Source: AWTP1-13 sp963832445
GTDB taxonomy: Bacteria > Pseudomonadota > Alphaproteobacteria > Rhizobiales > Hyphomicrobiaceae
DNA length: 64,000 nucleotides
Assembly: GCA_963832445.1 (NCBI GenBank)
Contig: CAWHUM010000010.1
Span: 186,001-250,000, forward strand
Reading direction: 5' to 3'
The notes under the pieces are model-generated. The model saw only the letters and a list, made by a program, of their open reading frames with translations, was not told the origin of the DNA and did not search any database. The stretch's first letter is position 1, and the number at the start of each line of letters is the position of its first letter. The translations under genes were made by a program, and so were the position numbers. This document shows positions 50,720 through 61,180 of the stretch, one piece after another.

Positions 50720-50812
50720 CGGGGTCTGTGGGGCGCGCTTTGCTGTCAGGCACGGGCAATCGAGGCGAATCGCATAAATGCTGAGATCGCAATCACTATC
50801 GATTCGGAGCCC

Positions 50813-52744
50813 ATGCGCTTCCCGCCGTCCCTGCTCGACGAGATCCGCGCCAGGCTGCCCGTCAGCCAGGTGGTGTCGCGCAAAGTGGCGCTGAAGCGGG
50901 CGGGCCGCGAGTTCAAGGGGCTCTCGCCCTTCAAGCAGGAGCGCACGCCCTCCTTTACGGTCAACGACCAGAAGGGCTTCTATCACTGCTTCGCCTCGGG
51001 CGAGCACGGCGACATCTTCACCTTCCTGGTCAAAACTGAAGGCCTGTCCTTTCCCGAGGCCGTCGAGCGGCTGGCCGAGGAAGCGGGCGTGCCGATGCCC
51101 AAGGCCACTCCGCGCGATGCGGAAGTTGCAGACGAGCGCGCGAGGCTCCACGCGCTTCTTGCAGAGGCCAGCGACTTCTTCGAGAAGCAGCTGGCCACGC
51201 TGGGCCAGGAAGCCCGGCGCTACCTGGAAAAGCGTGGGCTTGGCCGTAGCACGATCAGCCAGTTTCACCTCGGCTATGCGCCGGGCAGCAAATCGGCGCT
51301 GAAGGAGCACCTTGGCAAGGCAGGCTTTTCCACGGCCGAGATGGTCGCATCGGGCATGCTGATCGCGGGCGATGACATCCCGAGCCCCTACGATCGCTTC
51401 CGCCACCGCATCATGTTCCCGATCACCGACCTCAAAGGCCGGGCGATCGCCTTCGGGGGCCGCGCGCTCGATCCGGATGCACCCGCCAAATACCTGAACT
51501 CGCCCGAGACGCCGCTCTTCCACAAGGGTGCGGTGCTGTTCAATGCCCACAACGCCCGCGGGCCCGCCCACGACAAGGCCCAAGTCATTGTCGTGGAGGG
51601 CTATATGGATGTGATTGCGCTGTCGGAAGCGGGCTTTCCGCAGACGGTGGCGCCGCTCGGCACAGCGCTGACCGAGGACCAGCTGAAGCTGCTGTGGCGC
51701 ATGGCGCCCGAGCCGGTGCTGTGCTTCGACGGCGATGCGGCGGGCAGGCGGGCGGCCTTCAGGGCGGTTGAGACCGCGCTTCCGCACCTCAAGCCCGGGT
51801 ACAGCGTTCAATTTGCCTTCCTGCCGGATGGGCTCGATCCCGACGATTTCGTGCGCCAGCAGGGCGCCGGCGCCTTTCAGGAGATTCTCGCCTCCAGGAC
51901 GCGGCAGCTGTTCGACGTGCTGGTCGAACGGGAAGAGCGGCAGGGCCAGCCTGCCGTCACGCCCGAGCAGCGCGCGTCCCTCGAGGCTAGGCTGAAGGCT
52001 CTGGTGGCACAGATCGCAGACCCCGGCGTGCGCGGTCACTACGAGCGGGAGCTGCGTGAGACCTTGTTCGTCAAGAACCAGCGGCTGGTGCGGGAATTGA
52101 CCAAGGGGGGGGGCCGCCGGGCATCGCCCCATGCAGCCAAGCGCCGCGACAATACGCAGCCCGACTGGCGGGTGCGGGAAAGGGCTAGCGAACGTGCGCG
52201 GCTGGGTAGCGCACCCAGGGCCGCAGTGCAGGCAGTGCTGAGCCCCCGTAGCAATGAACTGTCGGACCGCAACATTACCGTACCGCCACGCGAGGCCTTG
52301 CTGATCGTCACGCTGGTGAACCACCCCTGGCTGCTGGAGCAGCGCTGCGAGGAGGTAGCCGAGCTGGCCCTGACCTCTGCCCCTCTGACGCGCCTGCGTG
52401 ACGCACTTCTGGACCTGCTGGCCGGGGGAAAAGCCCTTGATTCCGCGTTCGTTCACTCCCACCTCACCAGCGTGGGGCTGGACGGCGTAGTGGCCCTGGC
52501 AGAGCGCGCCGTCGCCCACAAAAGCGATAAGTTCGCGGATCCCAAAGCTGAAGCCTCGGCAGTAGAGGCCGGCTGGCGGCACACTTTTGACCTGCACGAG
52601 ACCCAAGTGGGCCTCCGGTTGGCGTTGGAAGCGGCGGAGCGTGCCTGGAACGAGGACCCCAGTGAAGCGGTGTGGGACCGCATCGTGGAGCTACAGCAGC
52701 GTATTGCCCGCCGCTCGGAAGTGGAGTCTCCAGGCTATGGGTAG
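50813..52744 (+). CDS. dnaG: DNA primase DnaG
   Basis: A 643-residue primase. The N-terminal domain has FKGLSPFKQERTPSFTV and GFYHCFASGEHGDIF, where the four zinc ligands (CxxH...CxxC) have become S38, K41, C59 and S62. The TOPRIM catalytic core has VVEGYMDVIAL and the metal motif LCFDGDAAGRRAAFRA. The C-terminal DnaB-binding helical domain follows a low-complexity linker (about 430-500). It makes RNA primers for replication. The ATG at 50813 gives the usual MRFPPSLLDEIRARLPV start. rpoD follows after 362 bases, as in the MMS arrangement. Confidence 0.95.
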   Translation: MRFPPSLLDEIRARLPVSQVVSRKVALKRAGREFKGLSPFKQERTPSFTVNDQKGFYHCFASGEHGDIFTFLVKTEGLSFPEAVERLAEEAGVPMPKATPRDAEVADERARLHALLAEASDFFEKQLATLGQEARRYLEKRGLGRSTISQFHLGYAPGSKSALKEHLGKAGFSTAEMVASGMLIAGDDIPSPYDRFRHRIMFPITDLKGRAIAFGGRALDPDAPAKYLNSPETPLFHKGAVLFNAHNARGPAHDKAQVIVVEGYMDVIALSEAGFPQTVAPLGTALTEDQLKLLWRMAPEPVLCFDGDAAGRRAAFRAVETALPHLKPGYSVQFAFLPDGLDPDDFVRQQGAGAFQEILASRTRQLFDVLVEREERQGQPAVTPEQRASLEARLKALVAQIADPGVRGHYERELRETLFVKNQRLVRELTKGGGRRASPHAAKRRDNTQPDWRVRERASERARLGSAPRAAVQAVLSPRSNELSDRNITVPPREALLIVTLVNHPWLLEQRCEEVAELALTSAPLTRLRDALLDLLAGGKALDSAFVHSHLTSVGLDGVVALAERAVAHKSDKFADPKAEASAVEAGWRHTFDLHETQVGLRLALEAAERAWNEDPSEAVWDRIVELQQRIARRSEVESPGYG

Positions 52745-53106
52745 GGGGCCTCGCGTGACGGGGGCCCTGGATGGGCCGACCCGCCATCACCTGTTAACCG
52801 GAATGCAGAAGGATGGGGGAACAACCAACCCCGCGCCACCGTCTATGCAGAAAAGAAACACTGGCATCGCCAACGCTGGTTGTGTATGCCTGCTACAGGC
52901 TCCAGGAGAAGGCAACGGGGGACGCACCCTGCCTTCACGCTTCGGCATGGCGAGCCTATCTGTGCAGTCCCAGGTGCGGCAGCGGACCTTGCTGCCGCGC
53001 GCTCGTGTTTTGGTATCCAATACTGCGGGACACGCCGACTGCACGCCCCCTGCACACGTTTCTATCACGCTGACAGCGCAATCATTGCGCGCCGGAGAGT
53101 GACCTG
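52745..53106. other. Intergenic region between dnaG and rpoD
   Basis: 362 bases. No convincing gene or hairpin is present. Short frames on both strands lack ribosome-binding sites. A GGAGAG element at 53094-53099 serves the rpoD start. An rpoD promoter is expected here, but I cannot fix it. Confidence 0.45.
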
Positions 53107-55125
<2,019 letters not shown>

Positions 55126-55141
55126 CAAACAACACATAACT

Positions 55142-55158
55142 TCGGGCTTGTCCCGCGG
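55142..55158. repeat. Half-copy of the palindromic repeat seen in metH
   Basis: TCGGGCTTGTCCCG at 55142-55155, 16 bases after the rpoD stop, is identical to the 14-base core of both arms of the 25241-25332 element. Only one arm is present. It marks the boundary between rpoD and the Mrr-like gene. Confidence 0.6.
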
Positions 55159-55212
55159 ATGTCGTGCAAAGCCAATTTATGTGATTGAGTTGACCCGCTC
55201 TAGGAGCAGCGG

Positions 55213-56076
55213 ATGGCAACGAAATCTGATCTGCCGCCATATGCAGACTATTTCTTTCCCACCATAGAGGTACTGCGCCAGCTTGGCGGATCGGGCACGA
55301 TCGAAGAGATCGAAGACGGTGTAGCCGAGTATATGAAGCTGTCAGACGAACTGTTGGCGGTTCCACATGGGCGCGGATCAAGAACGCAGTTTCAGTATGA
55401 GCTTGCTTGGGTGCGGACGTATTTGAAGAAGGTGGGTGCAGTCGACAACAGTGAACGCGGTGTCTGGGCTCTGACTGACAAGGGCGAAAAGCTCAACGAA
55501 CAGCAGGCCAGGGCCATCGTCGCTATGGTCCGCGCAGAGGATCGCGAAAGACGCCGCAATCAACCCAGTGAGTCCAATCTCGATACGTCCGCGATTGAAA
55601 CTGAACACGAAGCCGAAACGAATTGGGTTGATGGGCTCTTGGAGCTCTTGGGCACAATTACTCCGTCAGCCTTTGAGCGCTTAGCGCAGAGACTGCTTAG
55701 GGAATCTGGTTTCACAAAAGTTGAAGTGTTAGGTCGCGCCGGGGATGGTGGAATTGACGGCATCGGCGTTCTAAGAGTGAATCTCGTCTCTTTCCATGTG
55801 CTCTTCCAATGCAAGCGGTGGAAGGACACCGTTGGAGCCCCTGTCGTTCGGGATTTCCGAGGAGCTATGGTGGGGCGCGCTGACAAGGGCATAATAATTA
55901 CAACTGGCACGTTCTCAACTGAGGCAAAGAAGGAGGCCATTCGGGATGGCGCCCCTGCCATAGATTTGATCGACGGTGAAACCCTGTGTCAGTTGTTAAA
56001 GGAGCGTCGCCTGGGAGTGGGGGTCCGAACGATCGAGGCAATTTCTCTAGACCCATCTTTCTTTGAAGCCATCTGA
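55213..56076 (+). CDS. Mrr-type restriction endonuclease-like protein
   Basis: A 287-residue protein. Residues about 10-110 are an Mrr N-terminal winged-helix domain (PTIEVLRQLGGSGTIEEIEDGVAEYM, then ELAWVRTYLKKVGAVDNSERGVWALTDKG). Residues about 140-260 are the PD-(D/E)xK nuclease domain with GDGGIDGIG (D182) and FQCKRWK (K201). Mrr enzymes cleave modified DNA. Codon use is less GC-biased than in neighbours, so it is probably acquired. It lies between rpoD and a gene whose start it overlaps. No methyltransferase partner is seen, as usual for Mrr-type enzymes. Confidence 0.85.
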   Translation: MATKSDLPPYADYFFPTIEVLRQLGGSGTIEEIEDGVAEYMKLSDELLAVPHGRGSRTQFQYELAWVRTYLKKVGAVDNSERGVWALTDKGEKLNEQQARAIVAMVRAEDRERRRNQPSESNLDTSAIETEHEAETNWVDGLLELLGTITPSAFERLAQRLLRESGFTKVEVLGRAGDGGIDGIGVLRVNLVSFHVLFQCKRWKDTVGAPVVRDFRGAMVGRADKGIIITTGTFSTEAKKEAIRDGAPAIDLIDGETLCQLLKERRLGVGVRTIEAISLDPSFFEAI

Positions 56077-56641
56077 GTTGCTCTACCGGATCTATCTCGC
56101 CGGCCCTGAGGTGTTCCTGCCGGATGCAATGGCGGTCGCCCGCGCCAAGCAAGAGCTGTGCGCCAGGCACGGTTTCGAGGGCGTGTTCCCGCTCGATGCC
56201 AGCCTCGATCTCACCGGCCTCACCAAGGTCGAGCAGGCGCGGCGCATCTCGGCCGCCAACGAGGGCCTGATGCGTTCCTGCGATCTGCTGATCGCCAACC
56301 TGACTCCGTTCCGCGGCGTCTCGATGGATTCCGGCACCGCATTCGAGGTGGGCTTCATGCGGGCGCTGGGCCGGCCGGTGCTCGGCTACACCAATGTCGT
56401 CGCCGACTATCGCCAGCGTGCGGAAGCGTACCGGCGCGCGGCGCCAGGATTGCTCGACGCCGATGCGCCCGACATCGCGATCGAAGATTTCGACGGCGCC
56501 GAGAACCTGATGATCGAGGCGGCGATCCTGGCGAGCGGTGGCAGCATCGTGCGCAGCGCGGTCCCAGCCGGGCACGAGATGCGCGATCTGGCGGGCTTCG
56601 CGGCGTGCCTCGTGCAGGCAGCGCAGATCCTGGCGCGATAG
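56063..56641 (+). CDS. Nucleoside 2-deoxyribosyltransferase family protein
   Basis: A 192-residue protein. The marks are YRIYLAGPEVFLPDA near the start, RSCDLLIANLTPFRGVSMDSGTAFEVGFMRALGRPVLGY with the catalytic glutamate in GTAFEVGF. The family exchanges bases between deoxyribonucleosides, or hydrolyses nucleotides in some members. The start is doubtful: only TTG codons at 56063 and 56078 are available, inside or just after the Mrr gene, and most relatives begin a few residues before IYLAGP. The original start may have been lost when the Mrr gene was inserted. Confidence 0.8.
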   Translation: MKPSELLYRIYLAGPEVFLPDAMAVARAKQELCARHGFEGVFPLDASLDLTGLTKVEQARRISAANEGLMRSCDLLIANLTPFRGVSMDSGTAFEVGFMRALGRPVLGYTNVVADYRQRAEAYRRAAPGLLDADAPDIAIEDFDGAENLMIEAAILASGGSIVRSAVPAGHEMRDLAGFAACLVQAAQILAR

Positions 56642-56763
56642 CACAACGCGCACGGGAAAGTTACGCCCACCGCAGCTGACGGCGGCCGCAAACGAGTCTA
56701 GGACTTCCCTCGGGCACTACTCACATCCCGCCGGCGATGCCGGCCTGCCAATGGAGTGAGGAA

Positions 56764-57341
56764 ATGCGCCTCCCCCTGCTTCCCGCCAAGAGCCTGACGC
56801 CCGAACAAAAGCGGCTATACGCCGATATGCGCGAAGGCATCGAGATAAACTTCAAGGGCTTCACGGCCATGAACAAGTCGGGCCAGCTGATCGGGCCGTG
56901 GAACCCGTGGCTGCGCTATCCGAAATGGGGCGGGCCGGTGTGGGAGCTGGTCAAGGCGCTGTCGGTCTCTCCCGGGCTGCCGCGGCCGGTGCGGGAGGTG
57001 GCGATCCTGGTGACAGGTGCCAAGTTCCGATCGGCCTACGAGCTCTATGCGCACGTGCTGGCCGCCGAGCTGCGCGGGCTGCCGGACGAAAAGATCTCGA
57101 CCATCGTTGCCGGCCAGCGCCCGAGCGATCTGTCGGAGGACGAGGGCATCGCCTACGATGTCGCCTCCCACCTGGTCTCGGGCGGCGTGCTGCCGATGCT
57201 CACCTACAAGCGCGCCGCCGAGCGCGTTCGGCGAAGAGGGCGCGGCCGAGCTGATCTATCTCGTCGGGCTCGTATTGCGCCGTCTCTGTTACGCTGAACG
57301 GGTTCGACGTGCCGGTGCCCGAGGACGGCACGTCAGCGTGA
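56764..57341 (+). pseudogene. Carboxymuconolactone decarboxylase family gene with two frameshifts
   Basis: ATG at 56764 after GAGGAA. The first 155 residues (MRLPLLPAKSLTPEQKRLYADM to TYKRAAER) are intact CMD-family sequence. A shift near 57226 moves into the frame encoding FGEEGAAELIYLVGL. A second near 57272 moves into the frame encoding YCAVSVTLNGFDVPVPEDG, ending at TGA 57339-57341. Reading through both gives a complete protein of about 190 residues. The frames are otherwise clean, so either two sequencing indels or recent decay. CMD-like proteins include peroxidase-type AhpD relatives. Confidence 0.75.
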
Positions 57342-57438
57342 CGTAGCCTTTCGGCCAACTTGCCAATGCGACGAAGGCCGGCCAGGCGTTCGGCGGTCGA
57401 TCGCCGCACAGACTGGATCACGGACGCCAGGACGCCTC

Positions 57439-57894
57439 TTGCCCACCACCCTCTACATCGACGCCGACGCCTGCCCCGTGAAGGACGAGGCCGTGCGCGT
57501 GGCCGAGCGGCACGGGCTCGTCATCCATTTCGTGTCCAACGCCTACATGCGGCTGCCCGAGGGGCCGCTCGTCAAGCGCGTGGTCGTTTCCGACGGGCCG
57601 GATGCGGCCGACGACTGGATCGCGGAGCGCGCCGGCGCGGGCGACATCGTCGTCACCGCCGACATCCCGCTGGCCGCGCGCTGCCTCAAGGCCGGCGCGC
57701 GCGTGATCGGCAACACCGGCAAGCCGTTCACCGAGGCCGGCATCGGCATGGCGCTCGCCATGCGCGATCTCTCCCGCCACCTGCGCGAGACCGGCGAGAG
57801 CAAGGGCTACAACGCCGGCTTCACGCGCCAGGACCGCTCGCGCTTCCTGCAGGCGCTGGAGGAGGCCGTGCAGGCCATCAAGCGCGGCGGCTAG
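57439..57894 (+). CDS. YaiI/YqxD family protein (DUF188)
   Basis: A 151-residue PIN-like protein. The family segments are LYIDADACPVKDEAVRVAERHG, VVVSDGPDAADDWIAERA, DIVVTADIPLAARCL and IGNTGKPFTEAGIGMALAMRDL. The aspartates in DADACP and TADIP would bind metal in a nuclease-like site. The role is unknown. The start is TTG at 57439, because no ATG is in frame near the conserved N-terminus. It begins about 100 bases after the CMD gene on the same strand. Confidence 0.9.
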   Translation: MPTTLYIDADACPVKDEAVRVAERHGLVIHFVSNAYMRLPEGPLVKRVVVSDGPDAADDWIAERAGAGDIVVTADIPLAARCLKAGARVIGNTGKPFTEAGIGMALAMRDLSRHLRETGESKGYNAGFTRQDRSRFLQALEEAVQAIKRGG

Positions 57895-57967
57895 CCCTCG
57901 CTTCACGGACCCGGAACCGAGCGCCCGCGGTCTTTTTTGGGCACCCGCGATCGTGCTAGGGTGAAGC

Positions 57968-58378
57968 ATGAACGAGCCGTTCCGCCCTGCCTCTCTTCCC
58001 GGTACCACGCAGGCCGCCGAGGGCCTGCCGCGGCGGCGCTGGAGCGTGGCCGAGATCCGCGAAATGATGGCCAAAGGCATCATCCTCGAGGACGAACGCT
58101 TCGAGCTGATCGGCGGGGAGGTGGTGCCGATGTCGCCCAAAGGGAACCGACATGAGGTGGTCAAACAGGCGCTGCAGCTGCACTGGTTCCCGCTTATCGT
58201 AGGGACCCCCATCAACCTGATCACGGAAACGACGCTGTACATCAGCGATGACGAATTCCGGGAGCCCGATTTCCTGTTCTGGCCCCGCGCCATCCCGCTC
58301 AAGGATGTGACCGCCAGCTCCGCGCTACTCGTCGTCGAGGTGGCCGATTCCAGCCTAGGCTACGACTTGGGCTTGTAG
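57968..58378 (+). pseudogene. Uma2-family endonuclease-like gene, truncated at the 3' end
   Basis: A 136-residue frame starting MNEPFRPASLPGTTQ. Residues about 25-135 match Uma2 (DUF820): RRWSVAEIREMMAKGI, ERFELIGGEVVPMSPKGNRHEVV, and nuclease-like DEFREPDFLFWP with LLVVEVADSS. The family is normally about 180-200 residues. Here the frame stops right after GYDLG and meets the convergent redoxin gene within 15 bases, so the last 50 or more residues are missing. It is either a decayed gene or a C-terminally short variant. Uma2 proteins are common in mobile regions. Confidence 0.7.
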
Positions 58379-58392
58379 GTCCCAAGTGGGCC

Positions 58393-58932
58393 TCACGCCC
58401 GCCACTTGATGGAGCAGCCGACGCTCAGTAGCTGCTCGGCGGGCCCGCGGCCCGTCTCGGCGACGAGCTTCATCGCTTCGTAGAGGTCGCGGCGGGCACC
58501 CGGCACCAGGCTGGTGCGGGAGGCATCGAGGCGGCCGCGGTACTGCAGCTCGTCCCTGGCATTGAAGCCGAAGAAGTCCGGCGTGCACACCGCGCCATAA
58601 GCGTGGGCCACCTCCTGCGTCTCGTCGATCACGTAGGGGAAGGTGAAGCTGTGCTGCCGCGCGAACGCCTTCATGTTGTCGAAGCTGTCGGCCGGATAAG
58701 CCGCCGTGTCGTTGGGCATGATGGCAATCGTGCCGATGCCCAGCGCCTGCAGCGCTTTGGCCTCCTCGACCAAGCGGCCGGCGATCGCCTTCACATAGGG
58801 GCAGTGGTTGCAGATGAAAGCGACGAGCGTTCCTTTCGGCCCGCGCACGCCGGCGAGGCGATAGGCCTTGCCGTCCACGCCCTCGAGCGAGAAATCGCGG
58901 GCCTTCCAGCCGATCTCCGTGGGATTTGCCAT
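58393..58932 (-). CDS. Thioredoxin-fold redoxin with CNHCPYVK site
   Basis: A 179-residue AhpC/TSA-type protein from ATG 58932. The active-site segment is LVAFICNHCPYVKAIAGRL, a CxxC motif at the helix start. AIMPNDTAAYPADSFDNM and YVIDETQEVAHAYGAVCTPDFFGFNA follow, the latter with the conserved cis-proline region (TPDFF). No signal peptide is present, so it is cytoplasmic. Proteins of this type are annotated thioredoxin family or alkyl hydroperoxide reductase, and the partner is unknown. It is divergent from a DUF393 gene. Confidence 0.87.
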   Translation of the reverse strand: MANPTEIGWKARDFSLEGVDGKAYRLAGVRGPKGTLVAFICNHCPYVKAIAGRLVEEAKALQALGIGTIAIMPNDTAAYPADSFDNMKAFARQHSFTFPYVIDETQEVAHAYGAVCTPDFFGFNARDELQYRGRLDASRTSLVPGARRDLYEAMKLVAETGRGPAEQLLSVGCSIKWRA

Positions 58933-59038
58933 TGGCGCCTCTTGCCATCGCAATGCCTGCGGCACCATCCCATTTGCGCCCGGGCTCGTGCAACCGCAAG
59001 CTGGTCGGCGACCATTGGTCCTGCGCCACGGAGGCTCT

Positions 59039-59419
59039 ATGGGCTCGCCCCGCCTTACGGTCTGGTACAACACCCGCTGCCCCGTCTGCGATGCGGGCAT
59101 CGATCGCCAGCGCAATAGGCTGCTCGCCGCCGTGAAGGCCGGGGCGATCCAGTTTCGCGACATCAACCTGGAGCCCGAGGCGCTGACCGCGTACGGCGCA
59201 TCGCTGGAGGACATCCGTCGTCGCCTGCACGCAACCGATCAGGACGGCCGCCTCCTGGTCGGCGCGGACGTGGCCATTGCGGTGTGGCGGCTGACGCCGG
59301 GCGAGGGCTGGCTGGCGGCCCTGCTTGGCAACGCCCTGGTTCGGCCGATCACGCGCTTCGCCTACGACCGGTTCGCCGACCTCCTCTATGCCTGGAACCG
59401 GCGCAAGGGCCGCTGGTGA
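59039..59419 (+). CDS. DUF393 (DCC) thiol-disulfide oxidoreductase-like protein
   Basis: A 126-residue protein starting at ATG 59039 after GGAGG. The DCC-family motif WYNTRCPVCDAGIDRQR gives a CxxC thioredoxin-like site near residue 14. FRDINLEPEALTAYG and VGADVAIAVWRL follow, as in DUF393. The family is thought to act in thiol-disulfide exchange. It is divergent from the redoxin gene with about 106 bases between, so a functional link between the two thiol proteins is possible but unproven. Confidence 0.85.
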   Translation: MGSPRLTVWYNTRCPVCDAGIDRQRNRLLAAVKAGAIQFRDINLEPEALTAYGASLEDIRRRLHATDQDGRLLVGADVAIAVWRLTPGEGWLAALLGNALVRPITRFAYDRFADLLYAWNRRKGRW

Positions 59420-59444
59420 CCCGCACGGGCGTCACGGCCAGCGC

Positions 59445-59975
59445 CTATATCAGGCCGGCGAAAATCTTGGCGCGGGCCAGCGTGTCGGCCGAGTAGTCGC
59501 GCCCCGTGGTGCGCGCATCGGGATTGTTGCTCTTGCTCAGCCCGTAGTAGGCCCACAAGCCGGCGTTGTAGGCCGCCACCGCCGTGCGCAGCAGCTCGTT
59601 GGCTGCCAGGCTGCTCTTGCCCGTGAAGGAGAGGCCACCGACCTTCAGCTTCTTGCCTTGGCCATCGCGGATGGTCTCGCGCTTGGCATCGAGCACCGAG
59701 GCGCCCTTCTGGATGCCGGCGGTGGCGTCCTTCCAGAGGCCTGAATGGCACCAGTCGGGGTAGCTGCGGTCGTCGATCTGCATGATGCCGTAGCCGTGCC
59801 CGCCGTCGCCCACGATGTTGCGCATGTTGGTCTCGCGCGAGGCGATGGCCATCAGCAGCTCGGGTGGGACCTCATACTCGGCCGCCGACTTCTTGAACTG
59901 GGCTATCCAGCCGTTGTCCTTGGCGCGCTGGAACTGCTTCTTGATGTCGTTCTCGGTCCAATTGGGCATGGGCAT
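59445..59975 (-). CDS. Lysozyme-like GH23 transglycosylase
   Basis: A 176-residue protein. The SLT/goose-lysozyme fold is shown by PPELLMAIASRETNMRNIVGDGGHGYGIMQIDDRSYPDWC, where E in SRETN is the catalytic acid and GYGIMQID the substrate cleft. LLRTAVAAYNAGLWAYYGL is the typical later segment. No signal peptide is visible, so it may be exported by another route or act as a phage-derived endolysin-like enzyme. It cleaves peptidoglycan glycan strands. It converges with the DUF393 gene and is single. Confidence 0.83.
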   Translation of the reverse strand: MPMPNWTENDIKKQFQRAKDNGWIAQFKKSAAEYEVPPELLMAIASRETNMRNIVGDGGHGYGIMQIDDRSYPDWCHSGLWKDATAGIQKGASVLDAKRETIRDGQGKKLKVGGLSFTGKSSLAANELLRTAVAAYNAGLWAYYGLSKSNNPDARTTGRDYSADTLARAKIFAGLI

Positions 59976-60146
59976 TATCCTTGAAACATGCGTCGGGCCG
60001 CACTCTCGGGCGCCAGGAAGGTAGGGCAGCTACCCTGCCTCATCAACCGCAAGTGGCATGAACAGTTTTCGCACCTGCGAAGCCTAGCTCATCCAAGCCT
60101 GCTCGGCAGACGTATACCCCCGGACACAACCAGGGAGGATAAGGGC

Positions 60147-60512
60147 ATGCGTGCTTTGGCTGTTGTGGGCTTGCTCGGCCTTCTCGTCGCCGCGCCGGGC
60201 GTCGTGGCGCAGGAGAATTACGACGCCTGGCCACTGCTCAAGAGCACGTTCCCCTCGACCGGCGGCGGCGGAATCACGATCAAGGGCTACGACCCGGTCA
60301 TCACAGGGGCCAAGTGCGTGACCACATTCATGGCGGTGGAGCCCGGCCCCAACCCCAACGTCTATTCCAACGTCATCGAGTTCGAGGCCGTGCCGGCGCA
60401 GGGCGGTACGCTGTGCCAGAATGGCAAGTGGCGCGCTTTCGAGGGCGGCGCCACAGGCACGACGCCTTTCCGCGTGTTCTTCAAGAACGGCGTGTTCCGC
60501 GGCTCACCCTGA
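60147..60512 (+). CDS. Exported hypothetical protein (121 aa)
   Basis: The start at 60147 follows AGGGAGGA. A signal peptide (MRALAVVGLLGLLVAAPGVVA) precedes a mature part of about 100 residues with two cysteines (AKCVTTF, TLCQNGKW) that could form a disulfide. It is rich in Gly and Thr, and I recognise no family. The following gene (60657) is on the same strand after 144 bases. The longer frame from 59988 is not credible upstream of the signal peptide. Confidence 0.65.
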   Translation: MRALAVVGLLGLLVAAPGVVAQENYDAWPLLKSTFPSTGGGGITIKGYDPVITGAKCVTTFMAVEPGPNPNVYSNVIEFEAVPAQGGTLCQNGKWRAFEGGATGTTPFRVFFKNGVFRGSP

Positions 60513-60656
60513 ACGGGCCTGATTGCGCCGTGATCGCAGGTACCGCACCGCGCGTAGAAGCGGAAAGGTTGGCCGCGTGGCTGGCCGCTGCCACAGTTTT
60601 CCGATAGAGGGAGCCCGGTAAAAGCGAAGACCGCGTCACAAAAGGGAGTAGGCGAG

Positions 60657-60953
60657 ATGTCCGCAGACGGCACCTGGAAACTTACGATGCAGACGCCGAT
60701 CGGGGAGCGAAAGTCGACCCTGGCGCTGCAAAGCTCAGGCGCCACTCTCACCGGCAAGTTGGTTGCCGATGAAGGGGCCTCGACCGACATCTACGAGGGC
60801 AAGATCACGGGCAATGACGCGTCCTGGAAGGCCGATATCAAGAACCCTATGCCGCTGACCCTAGCCTTCACCGGCAAGATCGACGGCGACAAAATCTCCG
60901 GCACCGTGAGCGCGGGCGCCATCGGCAGCTGGCCGTTCAACGGCCACCGGTAG
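60657..60953 (+). CDS. Small beta-rich hypothetical protein (98 aa)
   Basis: A 98-residue soluble protein without a signal peptide. MSADGTWKLTMQTPIGERKS is followed by alternating beta-type segments (LALQSSGATLTGKLVADEG, TLAFTGKIDGDKISGTVSAGAIGSWPF). The pattern is conserved in alphaproteobacterial hypotheticals and resembles a lipocalin-like or META-type barrel half. No catalytic residue is obvious. A GGGAG element lies about eight bases upstream. Possibly it forms a transcription unit with the exported protein upstream. Confidence 0.7.
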   Translation: MSADGTWKLTMQTPIGERKSTLALQSSGATLTGKLVADEGASTDIYEGKITGNDASWKADIKNPMPLTLAFTGKIDGDKISGTVSAGAIGSWPFNGHR

Positions 60954-61180
60954 CCAACTCCCAGAGCACATCCCTTCCGGGGATTCGCGGCAACAGGGCG
61001 GAGCCGGAATGATTTTCCGGCCCCGTGCGTTGCTGCGTGGCGATGCAGCCGCGCAGACAGCGGCGCGCAAATCCTGCATCCTGTCGTACATGTCGCAGAC
61101 GGTTGACAAAGTGTGTGCGCAACCACAGGTGTCCGGCCTCTCAGTCGCCAAGCCAACGGGTGCTCGATCTCGCCCTCGCA

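Noticed and set aside
50603..50812. Replication origin suggested by a DnaA box
   Set aside because: Only one perfect box and no AT-rich unwinding region or box cluster.
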